Source: CALJTV01 sp034435835 (GTDB lineage Bacteria > Chloroflexota > Dehalococcoidia > GIF9 > UBA5629). From it: DNA of 42,969 bases. Each line of letters starts with the position of its first letter. Within the stretch, counting starts at the first letter, position 1. Positions 25,528-33,924 of the stretch are shown here, piece after piece. The stretch lies in NCBI GenBank assembly GCA_034435835.1, contig DAOTWF010000007.1, positions 1 through 42,969 on the forward strand. Reading direction: 5' to 3'. The notes below the pieces were generated by a model. That model was not told where the DNA came from and did not search any database. It saw only the letters and a list, made by a program, of their open reading frames with translations. The position numbers and the translations under genes were made by a program.

Positions 25528-27030
25528 ATGTCCGAAAAAAGTTATATCTTGGTCATTGACCAGGGTACCACAGGCAGTGGTGCCCTTCTTTTTAACAGCG
25601 AGGGCAAGGTAGTATCCATGGCAGACAGCGAGATCCGCCAGATATACCCGCAACCAGGCTGGGTGGAACACGACCCCGAAGAGATCTTTCGCACCTCTCT
25701 GGCAGTGGCTAAGGAAGCCCTCAGCAAAGCGAAGGCGAAGGCTTCGCAGATCAGAGGCATAGGTATCACCAACCAGCGCGAGACCACGGTTGTCTGGGAA
25801 CGCCACAGCGGAAAGCCGGTCAGAAACGCCGTTGTCTGGCAATGCCGTCGCACCGCACCGATATGCGAGCTATTGAAGCAAAAGGGGCTGAGCCAGCAGG
25901 TCCGGCAGAAAACAGGACTGGTGGTCGATGCCTATTTTTCGGCTACCAAGTTGCGCTGGATACTTGATAACACACCCAATGGACAGCGCAAGGCTGAAAA
26001 CGGGGACTTACTCTTCGGCACAGTGGATAGCTGGCTCGTGTGGAACCTCACCGGCGGCAGAGTGCACGCTACCGACTACAGCAATGCGTCACGCACCATG
26101 CTGTTCAACATAAACACCCTGAAGTGGGACAGCGACCTGCTTGCCAGTTTGAATATCCCAGAGGCAATGCTCCCAGACGTGATGCCATGCAGCTACATCT
26201 ATGACCACACCGTACCCGGGCTTCTCGGAGATGCCAGCATACCTATAGGGGGTATAGCCGGTGACCAGCAGGCTGCCTTATTCGGGCAGGCGTGCTACCA
26301 GACCGGCATGGCTAAGAACACTTACGGTACAGGCTCCTTCATCTTGCTCAACACAGGCAGGAAGCCGGTGCTATCGCAAAAGGGGCTGCTCACCACCATA
26401 GCTTGGGGGCTGGGCGGAGAGGTGACTTATGCCATGGAGGGCAGCATCTTTATAACCGGAGCGGCTGTGCAGTGGCTCAGAGATGGACTGAAGATTATCT
26501 CCAGTGCGGCCGAAAGCGAGATGCTGGCACGCTCTGTTACCAACAATGGCGGCGTATATTTCGTCCCTGCCTTCGTCGGCCTTGGTGCCCCCTACTGGGA
26601 CATGTATGCCCGCGGCACCATCGTGGGACTCACCCGCGGCACTACCGCAGGACATATCGCCAGAGCCACTCTGGAAGCAATCGCCTATCAGGTCAGGGAC
26701 GTCATCGACACCATGACTGCCGAGACCGGGCTCAGCATACCGGTACTCCGTGTCGATGGTGGTGGCACCGCTAACAGTCTGCTCATGCAGTTCCAGGCAG
26801 ACATCCTCGGCATACCTATCCAGCAGGCTACGGTCGCTGAGACCACAGCCCTAGGTGCTGCCTACCTAGCTGGGCTGGCAGTGGGTTTCTGGAAAAGCAC
26901 TGATGAACTGGGCAAATTGTGGCAGGCAGCCAGGACATACGAACCAAAGATGTCCCCCGACCAGAGAGAGAGCCTCTATGCCGGCTGGAAACGGGCTGTA
27001 GCCCGTGCCATGGGCTGGGCAGAAAACTGA
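25528..27030 (+). CDS. glpK: Glycerol kinase
   Basis: This 500-residue FGGY-family kinase phosphorylates glycerol with ATP to G3P. It has the N-terminal phosphate-binding D-Q-G-T-T-G-S-G (the second variable position differs from the common DQGTTSSR), G-I-T-N-Q-R-E-T, W-Q-C-R-R-T, Y-F-S-A-T-K and the F-x-A-x-Y-x-x-G-L-G-A-P-Y-W signature region. A C-terminal ATP site R-V-D-G-G is also present. I start at 25528, where GGGAGGAAAG stands upstream, not at the in-frame start at 25483 inside the hydrolase gene. Confidence 0.97.
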   Translation: MSEKSYILVIDQGTTGSGALLFNSEGKVVSMADSEIRQIYPQPGWVEHDPEEIFRTSLAVAKEALSKAKAKASQIRGIGITNQRETTVVWERHSGKPVRNAVVWQCRRTAPICELLKQKGLSQQVRQKTGLVVDAYFSATKLRWILDNTPNGQRKAENGDLLFGTVDSWLVWNLTGGRVHATDYSNASRTMLFNINTLKWDSDLLASLNIPEAMLPDVMPCSYIYDHTVPGLLGDASIPIGGIAGDQQAALFGQACYQTGMAKNTYGTGSFILLNTGRKPVLSQKGLLTTIAWGLGGEVTYAMEGSIFITGAAVQWLRDGLKIISSAAESEMLARSVTNNGGVYFVPAFVGLGAPYWDMYARGTIVGLTRGTTAGHIARATLEAIAYQVRDVIDTMTAETGLSIPVLRVDGGGTANSLLMQFQADILGIPIQQATVAETTALGAAYLAGLAVGFWKSTDELGKLWQAARTYEPKMSPDQRESLYAGWKRAVARAMGWAEN

Positions 27031-27049
27031 AAGAAAAGGCAAAACACAA

Positions 27050-28651
27050 ATGAGAAGAGACTTTTCTAGCTTGGACTCCGAGGAATTCGACCTCATTGTG
27101 ATAGGAGGAGGCATCATCGGCTGTGGCATCGCCCGCGATGCTGCCATGCGCGGCATCAATACGCTGCTCCTGGAAAAAGAGGACTTCTCTTATGGCACCA
27201 CCTCCCGTTCCTCACGCTTGATCCATGGTGGCTTACGCTACTTGAGGCAGCTGGAGTTCAAACTGGTCCGGCAGGACATGAGAGAAAGGGAGGTTCTGCT
27301 CAGAATAGCCCCTCACCTCGTCCACCCGCTGCCATTTATCATACCCATAGCCCGCCATGTTGACAGGATAACGCTGCCCATCGGCATGCTCTCCTATGAC
27401 CTTCTTTCCTTTGATAAGAGTTTGCCCTGGCACCGCCGCTTGTCAAAGCGGGAGACGCTAGAACTTGAGCCAGGCTTAGATATCAAGGGGCTGAATGGCT
27501 CTTATCTCTATTACGATTGTCTGGCGCCATTCACCGAGCGGCTCTGCTTCGAGACCGCCCTTTCAGCAGCGGAAAACGGCGCCCGTGTTCTCAACCATGC
27601 CAGGGTCACCGGTATCCTGAAAAAGGGCGATACAGTAAACGGAGTAGAAGTACAGGATACCCTCACCGGTGACAAATATCAGGTAAAAGGAAGACTGGTG
27701 GTGAACGCCGCTGGTCCTTGGGTCGACACCATCACTCAAATGTTGAATAAAGGCTTCAAGCCAATGATACGACGCACCAAGGGGATACACCTGCTCGTCC
27801 CCCAGCTTTCCCGGCATGCAGTGGTCTGCTTCGCCCACAGCGATGGCCGCCTTTTCTTCGTCATCCCCTGGCAGGGCTACTCCCTTATCGGAACAACTGA
27901 TACGGACTACTCCGGAGACTGTGACACCGTGCACGCCGAAGCAGCCGACGTAGCCTACCTTGTCTCTGAAACACAGCGGACATTCCCCTCCGTTAAAAAG
28001 GATCACATCTGGTACACCACCGCCGGAATCAGGGCACTCGCTGGAGACCAGTCCAAAAAGGCTTCCGATGTCACCCGGGCGCACAAAATTGTCGACCACG
28101 AGCAGAGACATGGCATCAATGGCTTTGTCTCTGTGCTCGGCGGCAAGATCACTGGCTACCGGGCTATCGCTGAAGAGGTCGTGGACTTACTATGCCGCAA
28201 ACTAAGGGTAAAAGCTATCTCCCGCACAGCAGAAACGCCATTGCCCGGGGCACCAAAGGTAGCAGAGGGAAGCATAGAACAGGTTGCCCGGGAAAGCGGT
28301 CTAACCATCGAAACGGTGGCTCACCTCGCCGCTCTTTACGGCTCCCGGTTTTTCAATATCGTCTCCATTGCCACCGGTAACGAAGGGGCACGCCAGCGTC
28401 TCTGTCCCCATTGTCCCGACATCCTAGCACAGGTGGAGTACAGCGTGAAGGAGGAGGCTGCCCTAACCCTTAGCGACTTCCTCCTGCGCCGCAGCGATGT
28501 GGGCCTTGCGCCGTGTCAGGGGTTGGATGCCGTGGAAAAAATAGCCGAAGAGATGGCGGGTCTCCTCGGTTGGAACCGCGAGGAGAAACAAAAGCAGATA
28601 GAAGCTTACCACCAGCAGATGGCCCTGAACCTGCTATTCAAAGCCGCTTAA
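27050..28651 (+). CDS. glpD: FAD-dependent glycerol-3-phosphate dehydrogenase
   Basis: This 533-residue flavoprotein oxidises G3P to DHAP and passes electrons to quinones at the membrane. Its N-terminal FAD-binding fold has V-I-G-G-G-I-I-G-C-G-I-A and the GlpD signature G-T-T-S-R-S-S-R-L-I-H-G-G-L-R-Y-L. The C-terminal DAO_C region (about 395-520) is complete. The ATG at 27050 has AAGG ten bases upstream. It is the last gene of the lipase-glpK-glpD operon and is followed by a strong terminator. Confidence 0.97.
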   Translation: MRRDFSSLDSEEFDLIVIGGGIIGCGIARDAAMRGINTLLLEKEDFSYGTTSRSSRLIHGGLRYLRQLEFKLVRQDMREREVLLRIAPHLVHPLPFIIPIARHVDRITLPIGMLSYDLLSFDKSLPWHRRLSKRETLELEPGLDIKGLNGSYLYYDCLAPFTERLCFETALSAAENGARVLNHARVTGILKKGDTVNGVEVQDTLTGDKYQVKGRLVVNAAGPWVDTITQMLNKGFKPMIRRTKGIHLLVPQLSRHAVVCFAHSDGRLFFVIPWQGYSLIGTTDTDYSGDCDTVHAEAADVAYLVSETQRTFPSVKKDHIWYTTAGIRALAGDQSKKASDVTRAHKIVDHEQRHGINGFVSVLGGKITGYRAIAEEVVDLLCRKLRVKAISRTAETPLPGAPKVAEGSIEQVARESGLTIETVAHLAALYGSRFFNIVSIATGNEGARQRLCPHCPDILAQVEYSVKEEAALTLSDFLLRRSDVGLAPCQGLDAVEKIAEEMAGLLGWNREEKQKQIEAYHQQMALNLLFKAA

Positions 28652-28701
28652 CTCAACTCCGGTATTTATCACACCACCACACCGGGCTCCATATAGAATG
28701 C

Positions 28702-28731
28702 AGAGGGGGGCTCTCTAGAGAGCCCCCCTCT
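28702..28731. terminator. Perfect 30-bp palindrome, bidirectional terminator
   Basis: The segment is fully self-complementary: AGAGGGGGGCTCTCT pairs with its own reverse complement, and TTT follows. It lies between the converging ends of glpD (plus) and the glutamate synthase-like gene (minus). The T-run is short, so termination efficiency is uncertain, but the stem is unusually GC-rich. Confidence 0.85.
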
Positions 28732-28749
28732 TTCCACTACAAAAACTCC

Positions 28750-30342
28750 CTATGACTTCAAAATCGCCATCGCTTCTTCGCGATAGGCATTCATAAGGTA
28801 CGGGATGCCAGTGACCTTGGCGCATTCCTCGGTCAGCGACATGAGTTCACGGCGGGTAATCGCCGGCACGCTAAAACACCTGGCACCAGCCATGAGCTGC
28901 TGCAAGCCGACCTTTATCTTGTCGACATAGCTGAATATGCCGATGGCACCCCATGGAATGTTCTTCATCTCATCCGCGCCCACTATCTTCTTCACTACCT
29001 CCCAGCAGACAAATATCTCCTCAGGGGTCGAGCCGAACTGCCCTACCGTGTTGGGTAACTTTCCTTCTCGCAGCCACTGTTGAATGTTCTTGCCCACCAT
29101 CCCTGGGATCATCAACGCCCTCCCCATGCACACCGCCTTGGTGAACGGGGAGCCCAGAGCCAGCGCCTTAAACACCCCGTCCTCGCTGCTGAAACCTCCG
29201 GCGAAAGCCATATCCGGTGGCCTTTCGCCACGGTCTGCCAGCATCTTGGCAAACTCGTAAGCCGCAGAATGCAGATAGAGGGTGGGCATACCCCACTCTT
29301 CCATCATCCGCCACGGGCTCATGCCGGTGCCACCGGGAGAGCCGTCTATGGTGAGCAAGTCTATCTTCGCCCTTGAACCCCACTTGATCGCCATCGCCAG
29401 CTCCCGCAGGCTGTAAGCCCCGGTCTTCAGGGTAATGCGCTTGAAGCCCAGTTTCCTCAGTCGCTCCACCTCGGCGAAGAAGCTCTCCTCGCTGATAAAG
29501 CCCAGCCTGCTGTGCCGCTCAAACTCTTTGAGGGCACCGGCTTTGAATGCAGACTGGTTCACCGGGTCTGATGGGTCTGGGGTGATGATGTAACCTCGCC
29601 GCTGCAACTCCAGAGCCCTCTCAAGGGTACCTACCTTTATTTCACCACCGATGCTCTTGGCACCTTGCCCCCACTTGAGCTCGATCGTGGTGATACCATG
29701 CTTGTTCAGTATATACTCAGCAACCCCGAGCCGTGTGTCCTCCACATTCAGCTGCACCAGGATCTCACCATAGCCCTGATGATAGCGCCGGTAGGTCTCA
29801 ATACGTCTGTCCATATCCGGCGCCGATTTCACCTTACCCTTTGAATCCAGCTCAAGTCGCGGGTCGATGCCGCAGACGTTCTCGCCGCAGACTATGGTTA
29901 TCCCGCTGATGGCAGCGCCAACGGCAAAATGCTCCCAGTTCTTCCGCGCGATTTCTGTTGAGCCCAGAGCACCGGTGAAAATGGGCACCTTCATCTTCAC
30001 CTTGATGTCCCAGCCGTACTCGGTCTCCGTGCTTACTTTGGGGAAAATAGCTGTATCGGGGTTAGCCTCTACCCCCGGTGGCAGCCCTCTGGCGCCCATA
30101 GCATAGCCCTGAATGTTGAGGTGAGAATAATCGACCGGGTAGTCTTTGTCACCGCCAGCCGTAATCTCACCGAAGGGACCGGGATAGATCAGCTCCCTGC
30201 CACGGAAACTGGCTTTAAAGACCTCGCAATTCCCGGTACAGCCATCAAGGCACCTGGTGCACAGCCCGCTCATCGGCACCACACTCCGCGAACGGTTGGC
30301 TGTCCTCGTTGCGTCATTGGCATTCGGTCTCTGCAAGTTCAT
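28750..30342 (-). CDS. FMN-binding glutamate synthase domain protein
   Basis: This 530-residue protein corresponds to the central FMN/glutamate synthase domain of GltB (COG0069-like), without the N-terminal amidotransferase or the C-terminal GXGXG domain. Signatures are I-E-L-K-W-G-Q-G-A-K, I-D-G-S-P-G-G-T-G and A-G-G-F-S-S. Residues about 28-39 hold a cysteine cluster, C-T-R-C-x3-C-x3-C, which could bind an Fe-S cluster. Such stand-alone proteins occur in archaea and some anaerobes and are thought to accept ammonia from partner subunits. The ATG follows AGGAGAG. It is the last gene of the nrpR-hisF operon. Confidence 0.9.
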   Translation of the reverse strand: MNLQRPNANDATRTANRSRSVVPMSGLCTRCLDGCTGNCEVFKASFRGRELIYPGPFGEITAGGDKDYPVDYSHLNIQGYAMGARGLPPGVEANPDTAIFPKVSTETEYGWDIKVKMKVPIFTGALGSTEIARKNWEHFAVGAAISGITIVCGENVCGIDPRLELDSKGKVKSAPDMDRRIETYRRYHQGYGEILVQLNVEDTRLGVAEYILNKHGITTIELKWGQGAKSIGGEIKVGTLERALELQRRGYIITPDPSDPVNQSAFKAGALKEFERHSRLGFISEESFFAEVERLRKLGFKRITLKTGAYSLRELAMAIKWGSRAKIDLLTIDGSPGGTGMSPWRMMEEWGMPTLYLHSAAYEFAKMLADRGERPPDMAFAGGFSSEDGVFKALALGSPFTKAVCMGRALMIPGMVGKNIQQWLREGKLPNTVGQFGSTPEEIFVCWEVVKKIVGADEMKNIPWGAIGIFSYVDKIKVGLQQLMAGARCFSVPAITRRELMSLTEECAKVTGIPYLMNAYREEAMAILKS

Positions 30343-30406
30343 CTCTTCACTCTCCTTTCACAAAAATATTTCTTTCTAAAGTCCGCGCCTTTACCGCTAA
30401 CGGACT

Positions 30407-31177
30407 TCATATCCGTACCGGTACCCCCCTCTCTCTCAGGTACTTCTTCGCCTCCCGTATGGAAATCTCACCGAAGTGGAACACGGATGCTGCCAGCACA
30501 GCGGCCGCCTTACCCACCACCACCGCCTCATATAGATGCTCCAGCTTACCGGCGCCACCAGAGGCCACCACAGGTATACCAACCGCCTCAGCAACTGCGC
30601 TGGTCATCTCAAGGTCATAGCCCTCCCTGGTACCATCGGCGTCCTTACTGGTAAGCAGTATCTCCCCGGCACCAAGCTTCTCCACCTGCCTTGCCCACTC
30701 CACAATGTCCAGACCCGTCGCTTCCATACCGCTCTTCACCACCACCTCAAGTCTCGGCCTTCCACTGCCAGGCGGGTTTTTGATGCCGTCGATCGCCACC
30801 ACCAGCCTCGCCTTGCCAAACTGCTTCGCCGCCTCCTTTACCAAATCGGGGTTCCTCACCGCCGCCGTATTTATAGACACCTTGCTCACACCGATATCGA
30901 ACAGCCCCTTCATATCTCCTATGTCCCTGATACCACCTCCTACGGCAAAAGGCACGGTCACCTTCTCCACCACCCTCCTCACCCACTCCAGCCTGGTGCC
31001 CCTCCCCTCAGCGCTCGCCATAATGTCAAGGAATACCAGCTCATCAGCTCCTTCCCGGCAATAAGCCTCCGCTGCCTCCACAGGGTCGCGCGCATCCCTT
31101 AAATTCACAAACTTTACCCCCTTAACCACCTTACCGTCTTTCATATCCAGACAAGGTATCACTCTCACATATTCCAT
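30407..31177 (-). CDS. hisF: Imidazole glycerol phosphate synthase subunit HisF
   Basis: This 256-residue TIM-barrel protein matches HisF, with C-L-D-M-K-D-G-K-V-V-K-G at the N-terminus (catalytic Asp at 11), V-G-G-G-I-R in the middle, the second catalytic Asp in V-A-I-D-G, L-L-T-S-K-D-A-D-G, and S-G-G-A-G. It normally makes IGP and AICAR from PRFAR using ammonia from HisH. No hisH or other his gene is adjacent. The AAAGGAGATG ribosome binding site is strong. Its location between nrpR and the glutamate synthase domain suggests nitrogen control. Confidence 0.94.
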   Translation of the reverse strand: MEYVRVIPCLDMKDGKVVKGVKFVNLRDARDPVEAAEAYCREGADELVFLDIMASAEGRGTRLEWVRRVVEKVTVPFAVGGGIRDIGDMKGLFDIGVSKVSINTAAVRNPDLVKEAAKQFGKARLVVAIDGIKNPPGSGRPRLEVVVKSGMEATGLDIVEWARQVEKLGAGEILLTSKDADGTREGYDLEMTSAVAEAVGIPVVASGGAGKLEHLYEAVVVGKAAAVLAASVFHFGEISIREAKKYLRERGVPVRI

Positions 31178-31196
31178 TTCAGTACATCTCCTTTCC

Positions 31197-32195
31197 TCAC
31201 AAGTCCCAGAAACTAACCAGTTGTCGGTACTCCATAACGGTGCTCATAGCATGGTTCTCTGCTGCCACCCCGGCTTCTTCAGCAGCGGCAACAGGGTTCA
31301 GCCCGCCCAGTAACACCATACCGGTCTTATTCACCTCGACGGGTATCTCGCACACCGGCTCGCTCACCCTGCCCATAACTAGCAGCCCGCCCAGCCCCGC
31401 CACCTTGAGCTTGTCTATCACTTCCTCGACGAGGGGACGGCACACAGCCGGCACTTCGCGGAAATTAGCCAGTATCTTCCCGTTGCCAGTCCTGGCAACA
31501 TTCCTCACAGAAGTCATCCTCGCCCTAATGAATACTTCGGACGGGTCCATGGAGGAGCCGGCATAATGTATCAGCTCCACGAAACGCACCGGCAAATTGT
31601 TACGCATTTCCACAATGCCACCAAACCGCGAATCTATGGGCACACCGGCTTTAAGTAGCGTGCCGTTTATCACTATACTGCATACGGTCGCCAACCCTAC
31701 TTTCCCCGGCGGCACCACCAGTCCACCAAGGCGCTCACCTTCCCCGGCTACTGCCACCTTGTCGCTGACACAGAGACCTGAGGCAAAGGCCGGTTTCATT
31801 GCCTGAAGCGCCTTCCCAAACCTACTTTTAGAGAAAAACGAGACGTTCACCGGCACCGCACCGCTCCTGCTGTCAGGGTCGAAATTCGTGCGGAAGGCGA
31901 GTAGCTCGATTTTGGTAATCGCATAGCCCACCTTGTCCCTGACCAGCGCGGTGTTCAGCTCCTCCCGCCCCTTCTCGGTTATCACCCGCCCATCCCGGCT
32001 GACCAGCCGCGTGAGTCCCCGTTCGTCCATTAGCTTAAGATGGTACCTCACCGCCCTCTCTCCCAGAGAAATGCCATAGTCCAGCAGTCTCCGACTTATC
32101 ACCCTCGCCCCCAGCGGCTCCCGGGCATCATCCAGTACCTTCAGTATTAAAAGCTCTTTTCTCTCCACCGTCTGCGTCTCAAATCCGACCATCAT
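31197..32195 (-). CDS. nrpR: NrpR-type nitrogen repressor
   Basis: This 332-residue protein has an N-terminal winged helix (about 12-75: L-I-L-K-V-L-D-D-A, I-S-R-R-L-L-D-Y-G, R-A-V-R-Y-H-L-K) and one NrpR/DUF128 effector domain (about 85-325). The effector domain includes F-G-G-I-V-E and L-L-V-M-G-R-V-S-E-P-V. In methanogens NrpR binds 2-oxoglutarate and represses nif and gln genes. Here one domain follows the HTH, the NrpRI-like single-domain layout. Its own promoter carries the matching operator, so it probably autoregulates. Confidence 0.88.
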   Translation of the reverse strand: MMVGFETQTVERKELLILKVLDDAREPLGARVISRRLLDYGISLGERAVRYHLKLMDERGLTRLVSRDGRVITEKGREELNTALVRDKVGYAITKIELLAFRTNFDPDSRSGAVPVNVSFFSKSRFGKALQAMKPAFASGLCVSDKVAVAGEGERLGGLVVPPGKVGLATVCSIVINGTLLKAGVPIDSRFGGIVEMRNNLPVRFVELIHYAGSSMDPSEVFIRARMTSVRNVARTGNGKILANFREVPAVCRPLVEEVIDKLKVAGLGGLLVMGRVSEPVCEIPVEVNKTGMVLLGGLNPVAAAEEAGVAAENHAMSTVMEYRQLVSFWDL

Positions 32196-32225
32196 AACTC
32201 AACTTCATTGCCGCTCAAGGCAGTA

Positions 32226-32239
32226 GGAAACCGTTTTCC
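32226..32239 (-). promoter_or_regulatory. NrpR-type operator GGAA-N6-TTCC
   Basis: GGAA-AACGGT-TTCC (minus strand) exactly matches the published methanogen NrpR operator form GGAA-N6-TTCC. It is embedded in a longer inverted repeat TAGGAAA-ACGG-TTTCCTA (32224-32241). It sits just after the -10, over the expected start of transcription, an ideal position for a repressor. Confidence 0.8.
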
Positions 32240-32240
32240 T

Positions 32241-32268
32241 ATTATATCACCAAATTGATTTCTGTCAA
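32241..32268 (-). promoter_or_regulatory. Promoter of the nrpR-hisF-glutamate synthase operon
   Basis: TTGACA (32263-32268) and TATAAT (32241-32246), both consensus on the minus strand, are separated by 16 bases. The transcript leader before the nrpR ATG would be about 40 nt. The operator at 32226-32239 lies directly downstream. Confidence 0.87.
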
Positions 32269-32360
32269 GCCTTGGTGACCGCTTGCTTCCTGTGCGACTC
32301 GTAGCATGCCTTTCCCCATCTCCGTGGCGCGCCCTCCTCTGGCACAAAAAAGAATGTGTC

Positions 32361-32398
32361 AAAAAACAGGGCAGGCTTTAGAAAGCCTGTCCTTTTTT
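32361..32398. terminator. Bidirectional Rho-independent terminator
   Basis: An 11-bp stem (GGGCAGGCTTT with AAAGCCTGTCC, one G-T wobble) is flanked by A6 on the left and T6 on the right. It would terminate transcription in both directions and separates the decayed gene at 32476-33627 from the nrpR promoter. The stretch 32269-32360 shows nothing else I recognise. Confidence 0.88.
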
Positions 32399-32475
32399 GT
32401 CCCACGGCGTCTCGGCATGGCGTGGCAGTGAACTTCCCCTCGAACTGCCCCATCGTGGGCGAGTTGTCTTTAAGA

Positions 32476-33627
32476 TTATTTTCCCGCCCCCCAGCCGTAG
32501 ATAGTGCCCTTAATGGACTTGACGGTGTCCAGCTTCTTGTCCCACTCTATTTTGGCGTTCAGCACATAGGTGACAAAGGGATCAGCGGGATAGCAGCAGC
32601 GATCATCCGCTTCGAAGAGCAGAGAGACCCCGGTGTGTCCTTCACCGCACCGTCCACGCGGTAGAAGGAGCCGACATAGCCCTTAACCGGGATAAGCTGA
32701 GGCCGGCCTGCGGGAATAACGTCCGGCACACAGTACCTGACCTTGTGTCTCATCTGGTAGGTGATATAGAGCGTGCCACCGGTGATCGGCTCGTACTTGT
32801 TGCACTGCCAGTCGTAGAGCTTTATGGAGCAACTGGTTGAGTATTTACCCGTCACCCAAGGCACATCGAGCCGCTGCCTTTCGCTGATCCCGGCAACGAA
32901 GGCATCCCAGTTGCCACTTCCGGAATGGTTATGCACCGGAGGGCTTGTTCCCTGCCAGGTGGCATCGCTATAGCCAGCGCCGTGGACACAGGTGCCGTCG
33001 GTGGCAATGGCAAGACCTTCGTCATACCAGTTGCTGCCGAGGAAGGTGTTCCAGACCAACGTGAGGCCGATAATCACCAAGATGCCCGGGATATGGTCGC
33101 CCAGTGAGAAGCCCACCTCACTTTTACCTTTAAGCGTAAAAGCCACCGGCACCGTCCCCCTCCACCTCCTGCCAGGCTATGGGTGCACTCTCCACCAAGG
33201 TACCGGTCTCAGAGGAGATGACCGGGTCGCCGCCCTCATCGATGGAGATGGGGCGGTTGCACTTGAGGCATATTTTGTCCACAGGTATGAAGATGATATT
33301 TGGGGATAGATTCATAGACCACTGTCTCACCCCGTCCCAAAGGTTGCGGTATTTAACCCTGGTTAGCTGGGCGGAAACGCCACCTTTTCCGCAGTGGTAT
33401 CCACCTCCGGCCTTATCTTCTTTGTGCCTGTAAGCTTCACCTTGAGCATGTGGTCTCTGCCGGCGATGATGATGCCGTGGCTATCGGAGCTGAGCACATG
33501 TCCTGCCGAGGTGAACTGAAGTAGCTGCTCTATAGTGGCGGCATGGCTGCCTTCCCCCGATACGGGCAATGGGGCTATAAGCAACAGCGCTAAGATGAGG
33601 GGGCAACATACAGACAGCGGTTCTCAC
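32476..33627 (-). pseudogene. Decayed secreted-protein gene with several frameshifts
   Basis: Four minus-strand frames join into one protein of about 380 residues if single bases are restored in short homopolymers. A signal peptide (M-L-P-L-I-L-A-L-L-L-I-A-P) needs one C removed near 33599-33603. A break near 33375-33405 needs one base added. Another near 33143-33152 needs one G removed. The last near 32628-32635 needs one G added, after which the frame reads to TAA at 32476-32478. The product has no recognised domain, but holds cysteines (CLKC, CYC-like groups) and W-rich segments, as in an extracytoplasmic protein. The 5' end may alternatively use CTG. Breaks could be real decay or sequencing error. 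Confidence 0.72.
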
Positions 33628-33858
33628 ACCTCCTTGCATCCGGCCTTTTATCCGGGGATAACACTCACGGGGAATGCGGAGGACTTAAAGGGGCATTCAC
33701 ACAGTGGTTGTTATCGCCAAATATAAGCCCGAGTAAATAAATTCTGGCTCTGCCAGTTTTTACCTATCAATAGGTTCCACCCGTCCAGTAGTCAGTGAGC
33801 CCTCACACTCTGAGCTCCAAGTACAGGAAAGACAAAGCAAAAAGGAGAACAGCGTCTA
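33628..33858 (+). other. Non-coding stretch with small inverted repeats
   Basis: No gene is evident. It contains a weak terminator-like hairpin CTGGC-TCT-GCCAG followed by TTTTT (33744-33761), and directly after it an ACCTAT-CA-ATAGGT repeat (33762-33775). The latter could be an operator, but there is no supporting promoter at that point. Confidence 0.4.
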
Positions 33859-33859
33859 C

Positions 33860-33889
33860 TTGACTCAAGCTGGCTGGCAAAAGTATTAT
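33860..33889 (+). promoter_or_regulatory. Sigma70-type promoter for the CoA-transferase operon
   Basis: TTGACT (33860-33865) and TATTAT (33884-33889) are 18 bases apart. The -35 overlaps the short palindrome CTTGA-C-TCAAG (33859-33869), a possible operator. The ATG at 33925 follows about 35 bases after the -10. Confidence 0.7.
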
Positions 33890-33924
33890 GGTCGGGGATT
33901 CTTTGTAGCAGAGGTCACACAAAT

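Noticed and set aside
32265..32453. Small minus-strand ORF of 62 codons
   Set aside because: It runs through the terminator and overlaps the nrpR promoter -35 region, and lacks coding features.
32476..33627. Phase variation by homopolymer slippage
   Set aside because: The runs are only three to five bases long, shorter than the tracts usually needed for switching.
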